A stretch of 64,000 bases of DNA from Bradyrhizobium sp. CCGB01 (GCF_024199795.1 NZ_JANADK010000001.1:6634001-6698000), one strand, 5' to 3'. Counted from the first letter of the stretch, positions 17,667 through 26,951 are shown. Program-made: numbers and translations. Notes: a model not told the origin generated them from the sequence alone.

Positions 17667-17690
17667 AATTGCTTTAAGTATAAAATTATC
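17667..17690 (+). promoter_or_regulatory. Shared island operator, site F
   Basis: AATTGCTTTA-AGTA-TAAAATTATC lies 57 bases before the GTG start of the alpha/beta hydrolase operon and 80 bp from site E, so the divergent promoters each have one copy. Confidence 0.62.
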
Positions 17691-17746
17691 GCTTCCCATC
17701 CCCCACAGGCCTGTTAGCATCGCCGGGCCAAGCAAAAGGATGTCGC

Positions 17747-18562
17747 GTGTCGCAGCCTGCGCCAATGATAACAAAAGACGGCCGCTTCGCCTATGAAGCC
17801 GCGGGCGATCCGGACGCGACGCCCCTTATTTTCCTGCATGGCATTGGCGGCGCGGCACGGGCCTGGCGACAGCAGCTTGCCAGATTCGGCACCCAATTCC
17901 GCGCGATTGCATGGGACATGCCGGGCTACGGCGGATCGGCGCCGCTCGCCAACGTCAGCATCGCGGCCCTGGCCGATGCGCTTCAGCAATTCATCGAGCA
18001 GCTTGGGGCGACCGGGCCAGTTCTCGTCGGCCATTCAATCGGCGGCATGATCGTCCAGAAATGGCTGACGCAATCACCGAAGCTGGCGCGTGCGGTCGTC
18101 CTTGCGCAGACCAGCCCGGCCTTCGGCAAGGCCGACGGCGACTGGCAGAAATCGTTCATCGCGGCGCGGCTTGGGCCGCTCGATCGCGGCGAGACGATGA
18201 AGTCGCTGGCTCCCTCCCTGGTGAAGGAGCTTGTCGGCGACGATCCTGATCCGAAGGGAATGGAGCTTGCGCGCGAGTGCATGGGCAGCGTACCCGAGGC
18301 AAGTTATCGCGCCGTGATGCTGGCCTTGATCGGCTTCGATCAGCGCAGCTCACTCAAGGACATTACCATCCCGACGCTGTTGCTGTCCGGCTCCAAGGAC
18401 AACAATGCGCCTGCGCCTATGATGGCGAAGACAGCAACATTCATTCCCTCGGCCGAATATGTCGAGCTACCCGGCGTCGGCCATCTCGCCAACCTAGAGC
18501 GCCCCGATGCCTTCGATGAGGCCGTCGGCCGGTTCCTGAACTCCCTCGCAAATGTAGGGTGA
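17747..18562 (+). CDS. Alpha/beta-fold hydrolase
   Basis: The 271-residue hydrolase has the oxyanion motif LIFLHGIGGAARAW, the nucleophile elbow GHSIGG (Ser near 101), a probable acid in LLLSGSKDNN and catalytic His in GVGHLANLERP. It starts with GTG at 17747, with AAAAGGA six bases before, because the ATG at 17740 is out of frame. It is the first gene of a five-gene rightward operon with acyl-CoA dehydrogenase, ligase, opine-dehydrogenase-like and 3-hydroxyacyl-CoA dehydrogenase genes. It may hydrolyse a ring-opened CoA thioester or a C-C bond; the sequence alone does not tell. Confidence 0.88.
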   Translation: MSQPAPMITKDGRFAYEAAGDPDATPLIFLHGIGGAARAWRQQLARFGTQFRAIAWDMPGYGGSAPLANVSIAALADALQQFIEQLGATGPVLVGHSIGGMIVQKWLTQSPKLARAVVLAQTSPAFGKADGDWQKSFIAARLGPLDRGETMKSLAPSLVKELVGDDPDPKGMELARECMGSVPEASYRAVMLALIGFDQRSSLKDITIPTLLLSGSKDNNAPAPMMAKTATFIPSAEYVELPGVGHLANLERPDAFDEAVGRFLNSLANVG

Positions 18563-18569
18563 CTGCGCA

Positions 18570-19859
18570 ATGATCATGCAAGTCAGCAAGAACATCGGCG
18601 CAACCGACAAGGTCGCGCTCGATGCTCCGATCTTCGATCCCGTCGCATTCCGCCTGAGCGACGAGCAGGCCGGCATCATCGCGCGCGCCCGCGAGATCGG
18701 CCAGAGCGTGTTCGCAGGTCGCGCCGCGACTTACGATCGCGAGGCCATCTTCCCGACCGAGAATTATCGCGACCTGCATCGCGTCGGCCTGCTCGGCATC
18801 GCGGTTCCCAAGAAGCATGGCGGGCTCGGCGCGAACTATCAGACTTACGCACTGGCGGCAGCCGAAATCGGCCGCTATTGCGGCGCGACTGCCCTCACCT
18901 GGAACATGCACGTCTGCTCGACCCTGTGGTCAGGTCCGCTTGCCGACGATCTCGACATGGACGCTGAGACCCGCGCCGAGCACGAACGGCGGCGCGCGGT
19001 TCATTACAAGCGCATCGTCGAGGACGGCGCGATCTATTCGCAACCGTTCTCCGAGGGCGGCGCTGCGGCCGCAGGCGGCGTCGCCTTCGGCACGGAGGCA
19101 AAGCCCGTGGAAGGCGGCTGGATCGTCAACGGGAAAAAAATCTTTGCATCGCTTTCCGGTCACGCCGACTATTACGGCGTGCTCTGTACCGAGATCGAGG
19201 AAGGTGAGAAAGCCTCACGCCGCAATACCCTTTATCTCGCCATCTCTGCCAAGTCGCAGGGCGTCTCGGTCGTCGGCGACTGGGATCCGCTCGGCATGCG
19301 CGGGACGGTCTCGCGGACGCTGCTGTTCAAGGACGTGTTCGTGCCGGCGGATTCTGCGCTGATGCCGCGCGGCGTCTACTTCCAGGCAGCGATGCGCTGG
19401 CCACACATGTTCCTGACGCTGTCGCCCACCTATATGGGGCTGGCGCAAGCCGCCTATGATTTCACCGTGCGCTATCTTCGCGGCGAGGTGCCGGGCATGC
19501 CGCCGGTCAAGCGCCGGATGTACCCGACCAAGCAGATCGCGGTGGCGCAGATGCAGATCAAGCTTGAGCAGATCAAGGCGGTCTGGTTCCAAGCCGTCAC
19601 CGAGGCCCGCGCCAATCCAAGCAAGGAACAGGTGCTGCGCGCCTACGCTGCGCAGTATTCGGTGATGGAGGGCGCCAATGAGCTCGCGGCTCTCGCGATC
19701 CGCACTTGCGGCGGCCAAGCCATGCTCCGTTCGCTGCCGCTGGAACGGATCTATCGCGACAGCCGCTGCGGCTCGCTGATGCTGCCCTGGACCGCCGAGC
19801 TTTGCCTCGACCGCATCGGTCGCGAGGCGCTGTACGAGGCCGGCGAGACGGATGACTGA
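18570..19859 (+). CDS. Acyl-CoA dehydrogenase family flavoprotein
   Basis: The 429-residue protein has the N-terminal helical domain (FRLSDEQAGIIARAREIGQ), the central beta domain (WIVNGKKIFASLSGHADYY) and a C-terminal helical domain ending with NELAALAIRTCGGQAMLRSLPLERIYRDSR. This C-terminal form is typical of FAD acyl-CoA dehydrogenases, not of flavin monooxygenases. It follows the hydrolase after 7 bases and precedes the ligase by 2, so expression is coupled. It likely oxidises a ring-derived acyl-CoA. Confidence 0.88.
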   Translation: MIMQVSKNIGATDKVALDAPIFDPVAFRLSDEQAGIIARAREIGQSVFAGRAATYDREAIFPTENYRDLHRVGLLGIAVPKKHGGLGANYQTYALAAAEIGRYCGATALTWNMHVCSTLWSGPLADDLDMDAETRAEHERRRAVHYKRIVEDGAIYSQPFSEGGAAAAGGVAFGTEAKPVEGGWIVNGKKIFASLSGHADYYGVLCTEIEEGEKASRRNTLYLAISAKSQGVSVVGDWDPLGMRGTVSRTLLFKDVFVPADSALMPRGVYFQAAMRWPHMFLTLSPTYMGLAQAAYDFTVRYLRGEVPGMPPVKRRMYPTKQIAVAQMQIKLEQIKAVWFQAVTEARANPSKEQVLRAYAAQYSVMEGANELAALAIRTCGGQAMLRSLPLERIYRDSRCGSLMLPWTAELCLDRIGREALYEAGETDD

Positions 19860-19861
19860 CG

Positions 19862-21397
19862 GTGGACCTCTGTAGTCTGATCGATCGCAACGCGGCGTTT
19901 GCGCCAGACAAGACGGCCATTGCCTTCGAAGGAACACGGTTGAGCTACGCGGCGTTTGCCGCCCGTATCGAGCAGACCGCCACAGCATTGAAGCGGGAGC
20001 TCGGAGTCGGTCGGGGCGACCGCGTCGCGATCCTGAGCGTGAACCGGCCGGACTACCTCGTTCTGCTCTATGCCTGCGCGCGGCTCGGCGCGATGCTGGT
20101 GCCGCTGAACTGGCGGCTGGCCGTCGCCGAGCAGCTGTTCATTCTTACCGATGCTGGCGCCAAGGTCCTGGTGCTCGAGCAGGCGTTTGAAGGAGTTCTT
20201 CCCGAGCTGGCGCAGACTGTGCCGGGAACCGCTGTCGTCGGCCTCGACTTCGAGCCGCCGCACGGCACGGCATTCGAGAACCTGCTGACTCGCCGCGAAG
20301 GCAGCGGCCGGAACCCACACACCGATCTCTCCTGCCCCCTCCTCATCGTCTACACGTCAGGAACGACCGGACGGCCCAAAGGCGCCGTGCTGCGGCAGGA
20401 CGCTTTGTTCTGGAACGGCGTCATGAGCCAGCACATGCACAATATGACGTCCGACGATCACGTATTGACGGTGTTGCCGTTCTTCCATGTCGGCGGCCTC
20501 AACATCCAAACCACACCTGCTCTCCAGCTTGGCGCGACCGTCACGATCCATGCTCGCTTTGCGCCGGATACGGCACTTGCCGCCATCGAACGGGAACGGC
20601 CGACACTGACGGTGATGGTGCCGGCCATCATCCAGGCTGTCAGCGAGCATCCCGACTGGGCCACGACCGATCTTTCGTCGCTCAAGGCCGTCGCGACCGG
20701 ATCGACAATCGTGCCGCCGCATCTGATCGACCGCTTCGAGGCGCGCAATGTTCCGGTGCTTCAGGTTTATGGTTCCACGGAAACCTGCCCCATCGCTGTC
20801 TACACCCGACTTGGCGGCGATCTTTCGCGCGCGGGATCGACTGGACTTGCTGGCTTGTGCTGCGAAGCGCAGGTGATCGATCAACTAGGCAACGAGGTGC
20901 CTGCGGGCACGCCGGGCGAGATCGCGGTGCGCGGGCCCAACGTCTTCTTCGAATATTGGGGCAATGCGGACGCGACGCGCGACGCCTTACGCGACGGCTG
21001 GTATCGCACCGGCGATATCGGCCTGTGCGACGCTGACGGCTATTTCTGGATTCGCGACCGCAAGAAGAACATGATCATTTCCGGCGGCGAGAATATCTAC
21101 CCGGCAGAGGTCGAACGCGTCCTGCTCGAGCATCCCGATGTCAGCGAATGCGCCGTGATCGGCCGGCCGGACCCGCGCTGGGACGAGGTGCCGATCGCCT
21201 ATGTTATCGCGCGTTCCGGATGCCGGCCCGAAGCCGATGAGCTGAGGGCACATCTACAGGCGCAGCTCGCGCGATTTAAGGTCCCGCGCGATATTGTCTT
21301 CGTCACCGATCTGCCGCGCACTGCCCTGGGCAAAGTCCAGCATTTCCTGCTGAAGCAAGCTGATGCGCAGTCACGCGCGCAAGGAGAAACATCTTGA
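19862..21397 (+). CDS. Class I adenylate-forming acyl-CoA ligase
   Basis: This 511-residue ANL enzyme has LLIVYTSGTTGRPKGAVLR (about 160-178), VYGSTETCPI, the hinge WIRDRKKNMIISGGENIYP and the catalytic lysine in LPRTALGKVQHFLLK. It starts with GTG at 19862, two bases after the dehydrogenase stop. It is the second CoA ligase of the island and is closer to medium-chain/fatty acyl ligases than to the benzoate type, so it may reactivate a ring-opened acid. The product specificity is not determinable here. Confidence 0.88.
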   Translation: MDLCSLIDRNAAFAPDKTAIAFEGTRLSYAAFAARIEQTATALKRELGVGRGDRVAILSVNRPDYLVLLYACARLGAMLVPLNWRLAVAEQLFILTDAGAKVLVLEQAFEGVLPELAQTVPGTAVVGLDFEPPHGTAFENLLTRREGSGRNPHTDLSCPLLIVYTSGTTGRPKGAVLRQDALFWNGVMSQHMHNMTSDDHVLTVLPFFHVGGLNIQTTPALQLGATVTIHARFAPDTALAAIERERPTLTVMVPAIIQAVSEHPDWATTDLSSLKAVATGSTIVPPHLIDRFEARNVPVLQVYGSTETCPIAVYTRLGGDLSRAGSTGLAGLCCEAQVIDQLGNEVPAGTPGEIAVRGPNVFFEYWGNADATRDALRDGWYRTGDIGLCDADGYFWIRDRKKNMIISGGENIYPAEVERVLLEHPDVSECAVIGRPDPRWDEVPIAYVIARSGCRPEADELRAHLQAQLARFKVPRDIVFVTDLPRTALGKVQHFLLKQADAQSRAQGETS

Positions 21398-22482
21398 AGA
21401 TCGCAGTTCTGGGAGGGGGAAACGGCTCTTTCGCGGCCGCCGGCGATTTTGCGCTATCGGGACATGAGGTCCGACTCTGGCGCCGCGACGCGGAGCGGGT
21501 TTCGGCACATCGCGCCGCCGGCTCGCGCATCCTGGTGAAGGACCATAATGGCCCTCACGACGTGAAGCTCGCGCTCGTCACGACCGACATCGCCGAAGCC
21601 GTCAACGGCACAGAGCTGATCCTGTGCCCCGCCCCTGCCTTCGCACAGCCGGACATTGCTCGACTGCTCGCCCCGCATTTGCGGGATGGACAAGTCGTAT
21701 TTCTGCCGCCAGCGACATTCGGCTCGATGATCTTTGCCCAGGCTGCGAGGGATGCTGGCAACCACGCGAAAGCGAGTTTTGCCGAAACCGGGACACTACC
21801 ATGGCTCACCCGCAAGCACGGTCCGTTCGAGGTCGCGATCACCATCCGCGCCAAGCGACTGCCGGTCGGCGTGTTCCCGCTCGACCAGGAATCGCATGCG
21901 CTCGCGGTGATTGGGCACGCTTTCCCCGATGTGATCGAGCCCTGTGGAGACGCGCTGTCCGGCGCACTGATGAATGCAGGCCCGATCATCCATCCGCCGC
22001 TGATCGTGATGAATGCTGGCCCCATCGAGCATTTCGAAAAGTGGGACATCCACAAGGAGGGCACACAGGCCGCAATCCGACGGGTGACAGACGCGCTCGA
22101 CGCCGAGCGGATCGCCGTGCGCGAGGCGCTCGGCTATGGCGCGCCCCACTACCCGCTCGCTCACCACTACGCCAAGGAAGGCGAGATCTGGATGTACGGC
22201 CGCGGCTCGCATGACCGCCTGACCGATTCCGGCGACTGGCGCGAGCGGATCGTGCTGACCGAGCACCGTTACATGCGCGAAGATCTGCGGCTTGGTCTGT
22301 CGCTACTGGTCTCCGTCGCCGGCTTGGCGGGCGTGGCGACGCCGCTGGCCAAAGCATTTCTGGCCATCGGCGGCGCGATCTGCGGTGAGGATTTTGCAAA
22401 GAGCGGCCGAACGCTCGATACGCTGGGGCTTGGCAATCTCGGCAAGGCCGAACTGCAGACGCTTCTTCGCACGGGATTTTGA
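21394..22482 (+). CDS. NAD(P)-dependent octopine/nopaline-dehydrogenase family protein
   Basis: The 362-residue protein has an N-terminal Rossmann domain (MKIAVLGGGNGSFAAAGDFA) and the C-terminal opine-dehydrogenase domain (about 185-330), including HPPLIVMNAGPIEHFEKWD and the active-site region YGAPHYPLAHHY. Such enzymes make or oxidise N-(carboxyalkyl)amino acids. The start is TTG at 21394, overlapping the previous stop (TTGA) with a strong AAGGAG 7 bases upstream. An opine-type enzyme inside an aryl-CoA operon is unusual; it might process an amino-acid-like, nitrogen-bearing intermediate. Confidence 0.85.
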   Translation: MKIAVLGGGNGSFAAAGDFALSGHEVRLWRRDAERVSAHRAAGSRILVKDHNGPHDVKLALVTTDIAEAVNGTELILCPAPAFAQPDIARLLAPHLRDGQVVFLPPATFGSMIFAQAARDAGNHAKASFAETGTLPWLTRKHGPFEVAITIRAKRLPVGVFPLDQESHALAVIGHAFPDVIEPCGDALSGALMNAGPIIHPPLIVMNAGPIEHFEKWDIHKEGTQAAIRRVTDALDAERIAVREALGYGAPHYPLAHHYAKEGEIWMYGRGSHDRLTDSGDWRERIVLTEHRYMREDLRLGLSLLVSVAGLAGVATPLAKAFLAIGGAICGEDFAKSGRTLDTLGLGNLGKAELQTLLRTGF

Positions 22483-22485
22483 CCG

Positions 22486-23478
22486 ATGACCAGCCGCACC
22501 AACATTGCCTGTCTCGGGGCCGGCCGCATGGGGCGCGGCATCGCCGTCGCGTTCGCCTACGCCGGGCATACGGTCGCGATGATCGACATCAAGGCGCGTT
22601 CCGCAGAGGACTTCGCGAAGCTGGAAGGGGAAGCGCTCGGCGAAGTCAGGACAACCTTTGCGAGCCTGTCGAAGCTGGGGCTGCTGACCGAGGCAGATGT
22701 TGATCCCCTCATCGCGCGGGTCTCGGTGGTGCCGGCCAGCCAAAGCGGTGCGACACTGGCCCGAGCCGGAATGGTCTTCGAGGGCGTTCCCGAAGTCGTC
22801 GAGCTCAAGCGCGAGGTGCTGGAAGCGGCTTCAAAGCAAGTCGGCCCCGATACGATCATCGCATCGACGACCTCCACAATTCTCGTCGACGATCTCTCCG
22901 ACGTGATCGTGAACCCTCGCCGCTTCCTCAACGTGCACTGGCTCAACCCGGCCTATCTGATCCCGCTGGTCGAGGTTTCACCCGGCAAAGCCACCGACCC
23001 CGCCATCATCGACGAGGTGAAGGCCCTGCTTGAAGGCATCGGCAAGGTGCCGGTGGTCTGCGCGGCGACGCCAGGGTTCATCGTCCCGCGTATCCAGGCA
23101 CTGGCGATGAACGAGGCCGCACGCATGGTCGAGGAAGGTGTTGCCAGCGCCGAGGAGATCGACAAGGCGATCCGCTACGGCTTCGGCTTCCGCTACGCCG
23201 TGCTCGGGCTGCTCGAGTTCATCGACTGGGGTGGCGGCGACATCTTGTACTACGCCAGCCGATATCTCGAAGGCGCACTTGGCAGCGACCGCTATCGCGC
23301 GCCGGACGTCATTTCCCGCAATATGCACGAGGGCCGGATCGGCCTGCGCACTGGCGCAGGCTTCCTCGATTATTCAGGCATGGACGTCGACGCCTATCGC
23401 GCAAAGCGGCTTCAGGCCATGGTCGACCTGCTCCGGCACTTCGACCTGGCTCGCCCGCCTGTGCTCGATCGCAACTAG
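22486..23478 (+). CDS. 3-hydroxyacyl-CoA dehydrogenase (3-hydroxybutyryl-CoA dehydrogenase type)
   Basis: The 330-residue enzyme has the NAD-binding motif CLGAGRMGRGIAVAFAYAG, the catalytic region LNVHWLNPAYLIPLVEV (His near 148) with VPRIQALAMNEAARMVEEGVA, and a C-terminal dimer domain. It would oxidise a 3-hydroxyacyl-CoA with NAD+. It ends the rightward operon. Its TAG and the TAG of the convergent NicX-like gene overlap in the same CTAG (23475-23478), so the two genes share their stop bases. Confidence 0.9.
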   Translation: MTSRTNIACLGAGRMGRGIAVAFAYAGHTVAMIDIKARSAEDFAKLEGEALGEVRTTFASLSKLGLLTEADVDPLIARVSVVPASQSGATLARAGMVFEGVPEVVELKREVLEAASKQVGPDTIIASTTSTILVDDLSDVIVNPRRFLNVHWLNPAYLIPLVEVSPGKATDPAIIDEVKALLEGIGKVPVVCAATPGFIVPRIQALAMNEAARMVEEGVASAEEIDKAIRYGFGFRYAVLGLLEFIDWGGGDILYYASRYLEGALGSDRYRAPDVISRNMHEGRIGLRTGAGFLDYSGMDVDAYRAKRLQAMVDLLRHFDLARPPVLDRN

Positions 23479-24521
23479 CCAAAGACGTCCTGAAGCACGC
23501 CTTCCCGCACCACCGCCACGCCATCGAGCTCGATGGTCGTTCCCATCATCGGCAAATCAAAATGGCCCGCCGTATAGCGGCCCGCGAATTCGTTCGCGCC
23601 GGTCGAGAACAGGAAATTGCCGGAGACAGCACGGATCTCCGTGCCGTTGGTGTCACGCTGGTCGTACATTGACAGCGCTTCGTAGCGCGCGCCCGGGTTC
23701 ATGCCGAAACCGACATGTGAGACCGCATAGGCCTCGCGATCGCCCCAAGCGGCGAGATAGGCGCGCATCATCGCGGCATCCGTGCCCTCGCCGTCCAGCT
23801 CGACGACGTAATCGTCCTTCAAGGTCATCTTCACCGGCGACGTCAGGTAGCGCTTGAAGGTCAGGTTGATGTCACCAGGCGCCATTACGAGCGTGCCGTT
23901 GATCGTCCCGCTCTTGGGGAAGCTGACGACGATGCCGCCCGGCCAGTGCGCCAGCGTGCCCGGCTTGTCGGTCCATCCCCAGACGCCGACCGTAGACGCA
24001 CCGACCATATCCACGTCGAGCGCGGTGCCCGCCTTCGAGGTAACCCGCATCCGCTTGGTTCCACGCAGCATCTTGGCGGCTGCGCGGACACGCTTCTCCA
24101 GCGCGGGATCCGGCACCATGCGCTCCAGCGCCTCGGGATGTTCGTTGGAGATCACCAGGATCCGCGCGCCGGCTTTCAGGATCTCGGGCGTCTCCACGGC
24201 GTGCATCAGGCCCTCAATGGTGCAGTCCACGACAAAACCGGCCTGCTGAAGGGCGGTGATGACCGGGCCAAGCCTTTGGATCGCCTCGCTCGCTCCTGTC
24301 GAGCGAACCGGCACGATATTCCGGTTACGCGGCGTCGGCATCACAACATGAAACGGCCTCGCACCTATCCGCAACAGCGCGAGCTCCGCCAGATGCACGT
24401 TCAACGCGCGCGATTGGGTTTCCGAGAGGATCGCCGCGGTATCGCCAGCCTTGACGGCGCAGCGCTCAAAGATCTCGCAAAATGCGTCGATCCATTTTGC
24501 CTCGATGCGGTCAGCCAGCAT
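23475..24521 (-). CDS. NicX-like ring-cleaving dioxygenase (2,5-dihydroxypyridine 5,6-dioxygenase family), often labelled M29 leucyl aminopeptidase
   Basis: The 348 residues align by eye along most of the length with Pseudomonas NicX, the Fe(II) 2,5-dihydroxypyridine 5,6-dioxygenase: VTSKAGTALDV, DKPGTLAHWPGGIVVSFP, GTLVMAPGDI, SHVGFGMNPGARYEALSMYDQ, ISGNFLFSTGANE-like and GHFDLPMMG. As I recall, NicX iron is held by two His and one Asp; here SHVGFG gives one His and GHFDLP gives the H-x-D pair. The fold is shared with M29 peptidases, which explains the peptidase label. Substrate could be a hydroxylated pyridine or another N-containing ring. Confidence 0.75.
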   Translation of the reverse strand: MLADRIEAKWIDAFCEIFERCAVKAGDTAAILSETQSRALNVHLAELALLRIGARPFHVVMPTPRNRNIVPVRSTGASEAIQRLGPVITALQQAGFVVDCTIEGLMHAVETPEILKAGARILVISNEHPEALERMVPDPALEKRVRAAAKMLRGTKRMRVTSKAGTALDVDMVGASTVGVWGWTDKPGTLAHWPGGIVVSFPKSGTINGTLVMAPGDINLTFKRYLTSPVKMTLKDDYVVELDGEGTDAAMMRAYLAAWGDREAYAVSHVGFGMNPGARYEALSMYDQRDTNGTEIRAVSGNFLFSTGANEFAGRYTAGHFDLPMMGTTIELDGVAVVREGVLQDVFG

Positions 24522-24559
24522 GGTTCACTCCCGGTCTTCTAGTTTCTTGTCCAGTCAGA

Positions 24560-25327
24560 TCACGCTTCAGGAAATCCCCGCAAGAGATACGATCGCACGG
24601 CGCCCAACAAGCCATTCAGGATCAACCCGAGCAGCGAGATCGTGATCAGCGGCACGAACATGTCAACCGCCTGAAACGTTCGCGCAGCCGTGACGAGCAT
24701 ATGGCCAAGTCCGTCCGTCGACGTGATCATCTCGGCCAGAAACACCACGATGCAGGAAATGACAAGCCCGATCCGGCAACCGGTCAGGATCGAGGGCATT
24801 GCCGCCGGCAACACCACCTTGAACAGGATTTCATAGCGCGGCGTTCCCGCCGCCATGGCCGACCAGATCAGCTTCTGCTCGACGGTCGATGCGCCGTAGT
24901 AGGTGGACAGCAGAATGGGAAAGAGAGCGTCCGCCGCCACCAGCGTGATCTTCGACCCATGACCGAAACCGAGCAACAGCAGAAGTGCCGGATAGAGCGC
25001 GACCTTGGGCAACGGCGCCAACACCCGGACGATCGGTCGAACCACCGCGTTGATCGCCGGATTGGCCGCAGCGGCGATGCCGATGCTCACGCCGAGCACG
25101 ACCGCGATCGCAAAACCGGCAAACAGCCGGATCAGGGTCGCCGCGATCTCCTGCTGGAACGTCCACGTCACAAGCTGCTGGAGCAGCCGGCTGAAGACAT
25201 ATCCCGGCGGCGGCAGCAAGACCGCAGGCGCGAAGCCGAATGATACGAGGCCTTGCCACAGCGCGATCACCAGCACGATCGGCGCGAGCCCGAGGAAGAC
25301 GTTTACCGAGAGAAGGCGCGATGTCAT
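24560..25327 (-). CDS. ABC transporter permease, NitT/TauT (SsuC) type
   Basis: The 255-residue inner-membrane protein has about six hydrophobic segments and the ATPase-contact (EAA) loop AAGTPRYEILFKVVLPAAMPSILTG (about 147-171). The upstream in-frame start at 25411 lies deep inside the preceding gene; ATG 25327 gives the 4-base ATGA overlap usual for these operons and starts the protein at MTSRLLSV. It forms a heterodimeric channel with the next permease. Confidence 0.88.
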   Translation of the reverse strand: MTSRLLSVNVFLGLAPIVLVIALWQGLVSFGFAPAVLLPPPGYVFSRLLQQLVTWTFQQEIAATLIRLFAGFAIAVVLGVSIGIAAAANPAINAVVRPIVRVLAPLPKVALYPALLLLLGFGHGSKITLVAADALFPILLSTYYGASTVEQKLIWSAMAAGTPRYEILFKVVLPAAMPSILTGCRIGLVISCIVVFLAEMITSTDGLGHMLVTAARTFQAVDMFVPLITISLLGLILNGLLGAVRSYLLRGFPEA

Positions 25328-26109
25328 GAGAAGCTCAGCGGCATGTCGAACTGAGGCTCGGACCAGCGCACCAGCCGCGCGCGGACCCGTTCGAAGATCG
25401 CATCCAGGCAAATTCCCATCGCGCCAACGATGATGATCATCGCGAAGACCGTGTCGTACTGCCCCATGTCGAGCGCATTAAAGAGGATGTTGCCTGCGCC
25501 GGACTGGCGGGCGATCATCTCGCTGGTGATCATCGTGATCAGCGCGAGCACGAGTCCTGTACGGCACCCGGTCAGGATCTCCGGCAGCGCCGCCGGCAGC
25601 ACGATCCGCACCAGCCTTTGCACCGGCGAAAGCCCCATGGCCGCCCCCGACCACAGCATCTTCTCTTCGACCGCCTTGGCACCCTCGAAGCTATGATAGA
25701 TCACAGGCAAGCTGACGCCGAGGAAGATCACCAGCGTCTTCGTAATATCGCCGACGCCCAGCCACAGCATGATGATCGGCATCAGTGCCGCCTTCGGCAC
25801 CGGGTAGATTACCATCAGGAGCGGATTGAAGAAGGCTGCGACCGCTCGGCTGCGTCCCATCAAGAGACCGAGCGGAATCGACACCAGCACGGCGATGCCG
25901 AATCCGATCGCCATGCGGCGGAGCGAGGCGAGAATGTTGATCAGGGACTCCTTGTCGCCAAGGATATCGGGGATCGCACGGATCGCCTCGATCGCCGTCG
26001 GGAAACTATCGTTCTTCAACGCCAGCGAACTGACCTGCCACGCCACCAGCAATCCGATGCAGGCGAGCACCGGGGCAGCGCGTCTCATCACGACGGCCAA
26101 TGAAATCAT
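25324..26109 (-). CDS. ABC transporter permease, NitT/TauT (SsuC) type
   Basis: The 261-residue inner-membrane protein is a paralogue of its neighbour with the EAA loop AAMGLSPVQRLVRIVLPAALPEILTG (about 165-190). Both ends overlap neighbouring genes by ATGA, so the ATPase and two permeases are translationally coupled. Two different permeases with one ATPase and one binding protein is less common than the single-permease nitrate/taurine system. Confidence 0.88.
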   Translation of the reverse strand: MISLAVVMRRAAPVLACIGLLVAWQVSSLALKNDSFPTAIEAIRAIPDILGDKESLINILASLRRMAIGFGIAVLVSIPLGLLMGRSRAVAAFFNPLLMVIYPVPKAALMPIIMLWLGVGDITKTLVIFLGVSLPVIYHSFEGAKAVEEKMLWSGAAMGLSPVQRLVRIVLPAALPEILTGCRTGLVLALITMITSEMIARQSGAGNILFNALDMGQYDTVFAMIIIVGAMGICLDAIFERVRARLVRWSEPQFDMPLSFS

Positions 26110-26951
26110 GGGGTAGACCCGGGTTGGTCGCTCTCGTCGAACATGCGCTCGATGTCGACGACGTATTTCTGATAGCGCGGGTCGAGCAACAACTCGTTGC
26201 GGCGGCGTGGCCGCGGAAGGTTGATGTCGATCACCTGCCGGATACGGCCGGGCGATTTCGACATCATCACCACCTTGTCCGACAGAAAGACGGCCTCGTC
26301 GACCGAGTGGGTCACGAACAGCACCGTCTTACGGTCGCGCTCCCAGATATTCAGGAGATCGTTCTGCAGACGCGTCCGGGTGTGAGCATCGAGCGCACCG
26401 AACGGCTCGTCCATCAGCAGGACCTCGGGATGGTAGGCGAGCGTGCGAGCCAGAGCGACGCGCTGCTTCATGCCGCCGGACAGTTCCTTCGGATAGAAAT
26501 TCTCATAGCCCTTGAGGCCGACCATCTCGATCAGAGCCCGGCTTTGCGCTTCTGCATCGGTGGCGCGCACACCCTGCTGGCGCGGACCGTACATGACGTT
26601 GCCCAGCACAGTCTTCCACGGAAACAGCGCGAACTCCTGAAACACCGGACCGCGGTCCGGCCCGGGCCCCGTGATCGCCTGCCCCTTGATCTTTGCCGCG
26701 CCGCTGGTCGGGCTGACGAAACCGCCGACGATGTAGAGCAGCGTAGACTTGCCGCAGCCAGACGGACCGAGGATGGAAACGAAGGCTCCCTCGTCGATCG
26801 TCAGCGAGATGTCCGACAGCGCCAAATGATCCTTCCGCGCCGAGGTCTGAAAAACCTGCGAGACGCGGTCGATCTCGATGATCGCAGAAGCCGGCTTTGG
26901 TGACGTCACCGGTTTCACCCATTCGCTCGATCTCGAAGGCGCTACCTTCAT
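26106..26951 (-). CDS. ABC transporter ATPase, NitT/TauT (SsuB) type
   Basis: The 281-residue ATPase has Walker A GPSGCGKST, Q-loop VFQEFALFPWKTV, signature LSGGMKQRVALARTLA, Walker B VLLMDEPFGALD and the H-loop VLFVTHSVDEAV. I use ATG 26951 (MKVAPSRSSEW) because a purine-rich stretch precedes it; a start at 26987 is possible. It powers uptake of the ligand of the binding protein at 28848-29831, whose gene is separated from it by the dehydratase gene. Confidence 0.9.
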   Translation of the reverse strand: MKVAPSRSSEWVKPVTSPKPASAIIEIDRVSQVFQTSARKDHLALSDISLTIDEGAFVSILGPSGCGKSTLLYIVGGFVSPTSGAAKIKGQAITGPGPDRGPVFQEFALFPWKTVLGNVMYGPRQQGVRATDAEAQSRALIEMVGLKGYENFYPKELSGGMKQRVALARTLAYHPEVLLMDEPFGALDAHTRTRLQNDLLNIWERDRKTVLFVTHSVDEAVFLSDKVVMMSKSPGRIRQVIDINLPRPRRRNELLLDPRYQKYVVDIERMFDESDQPGSTP

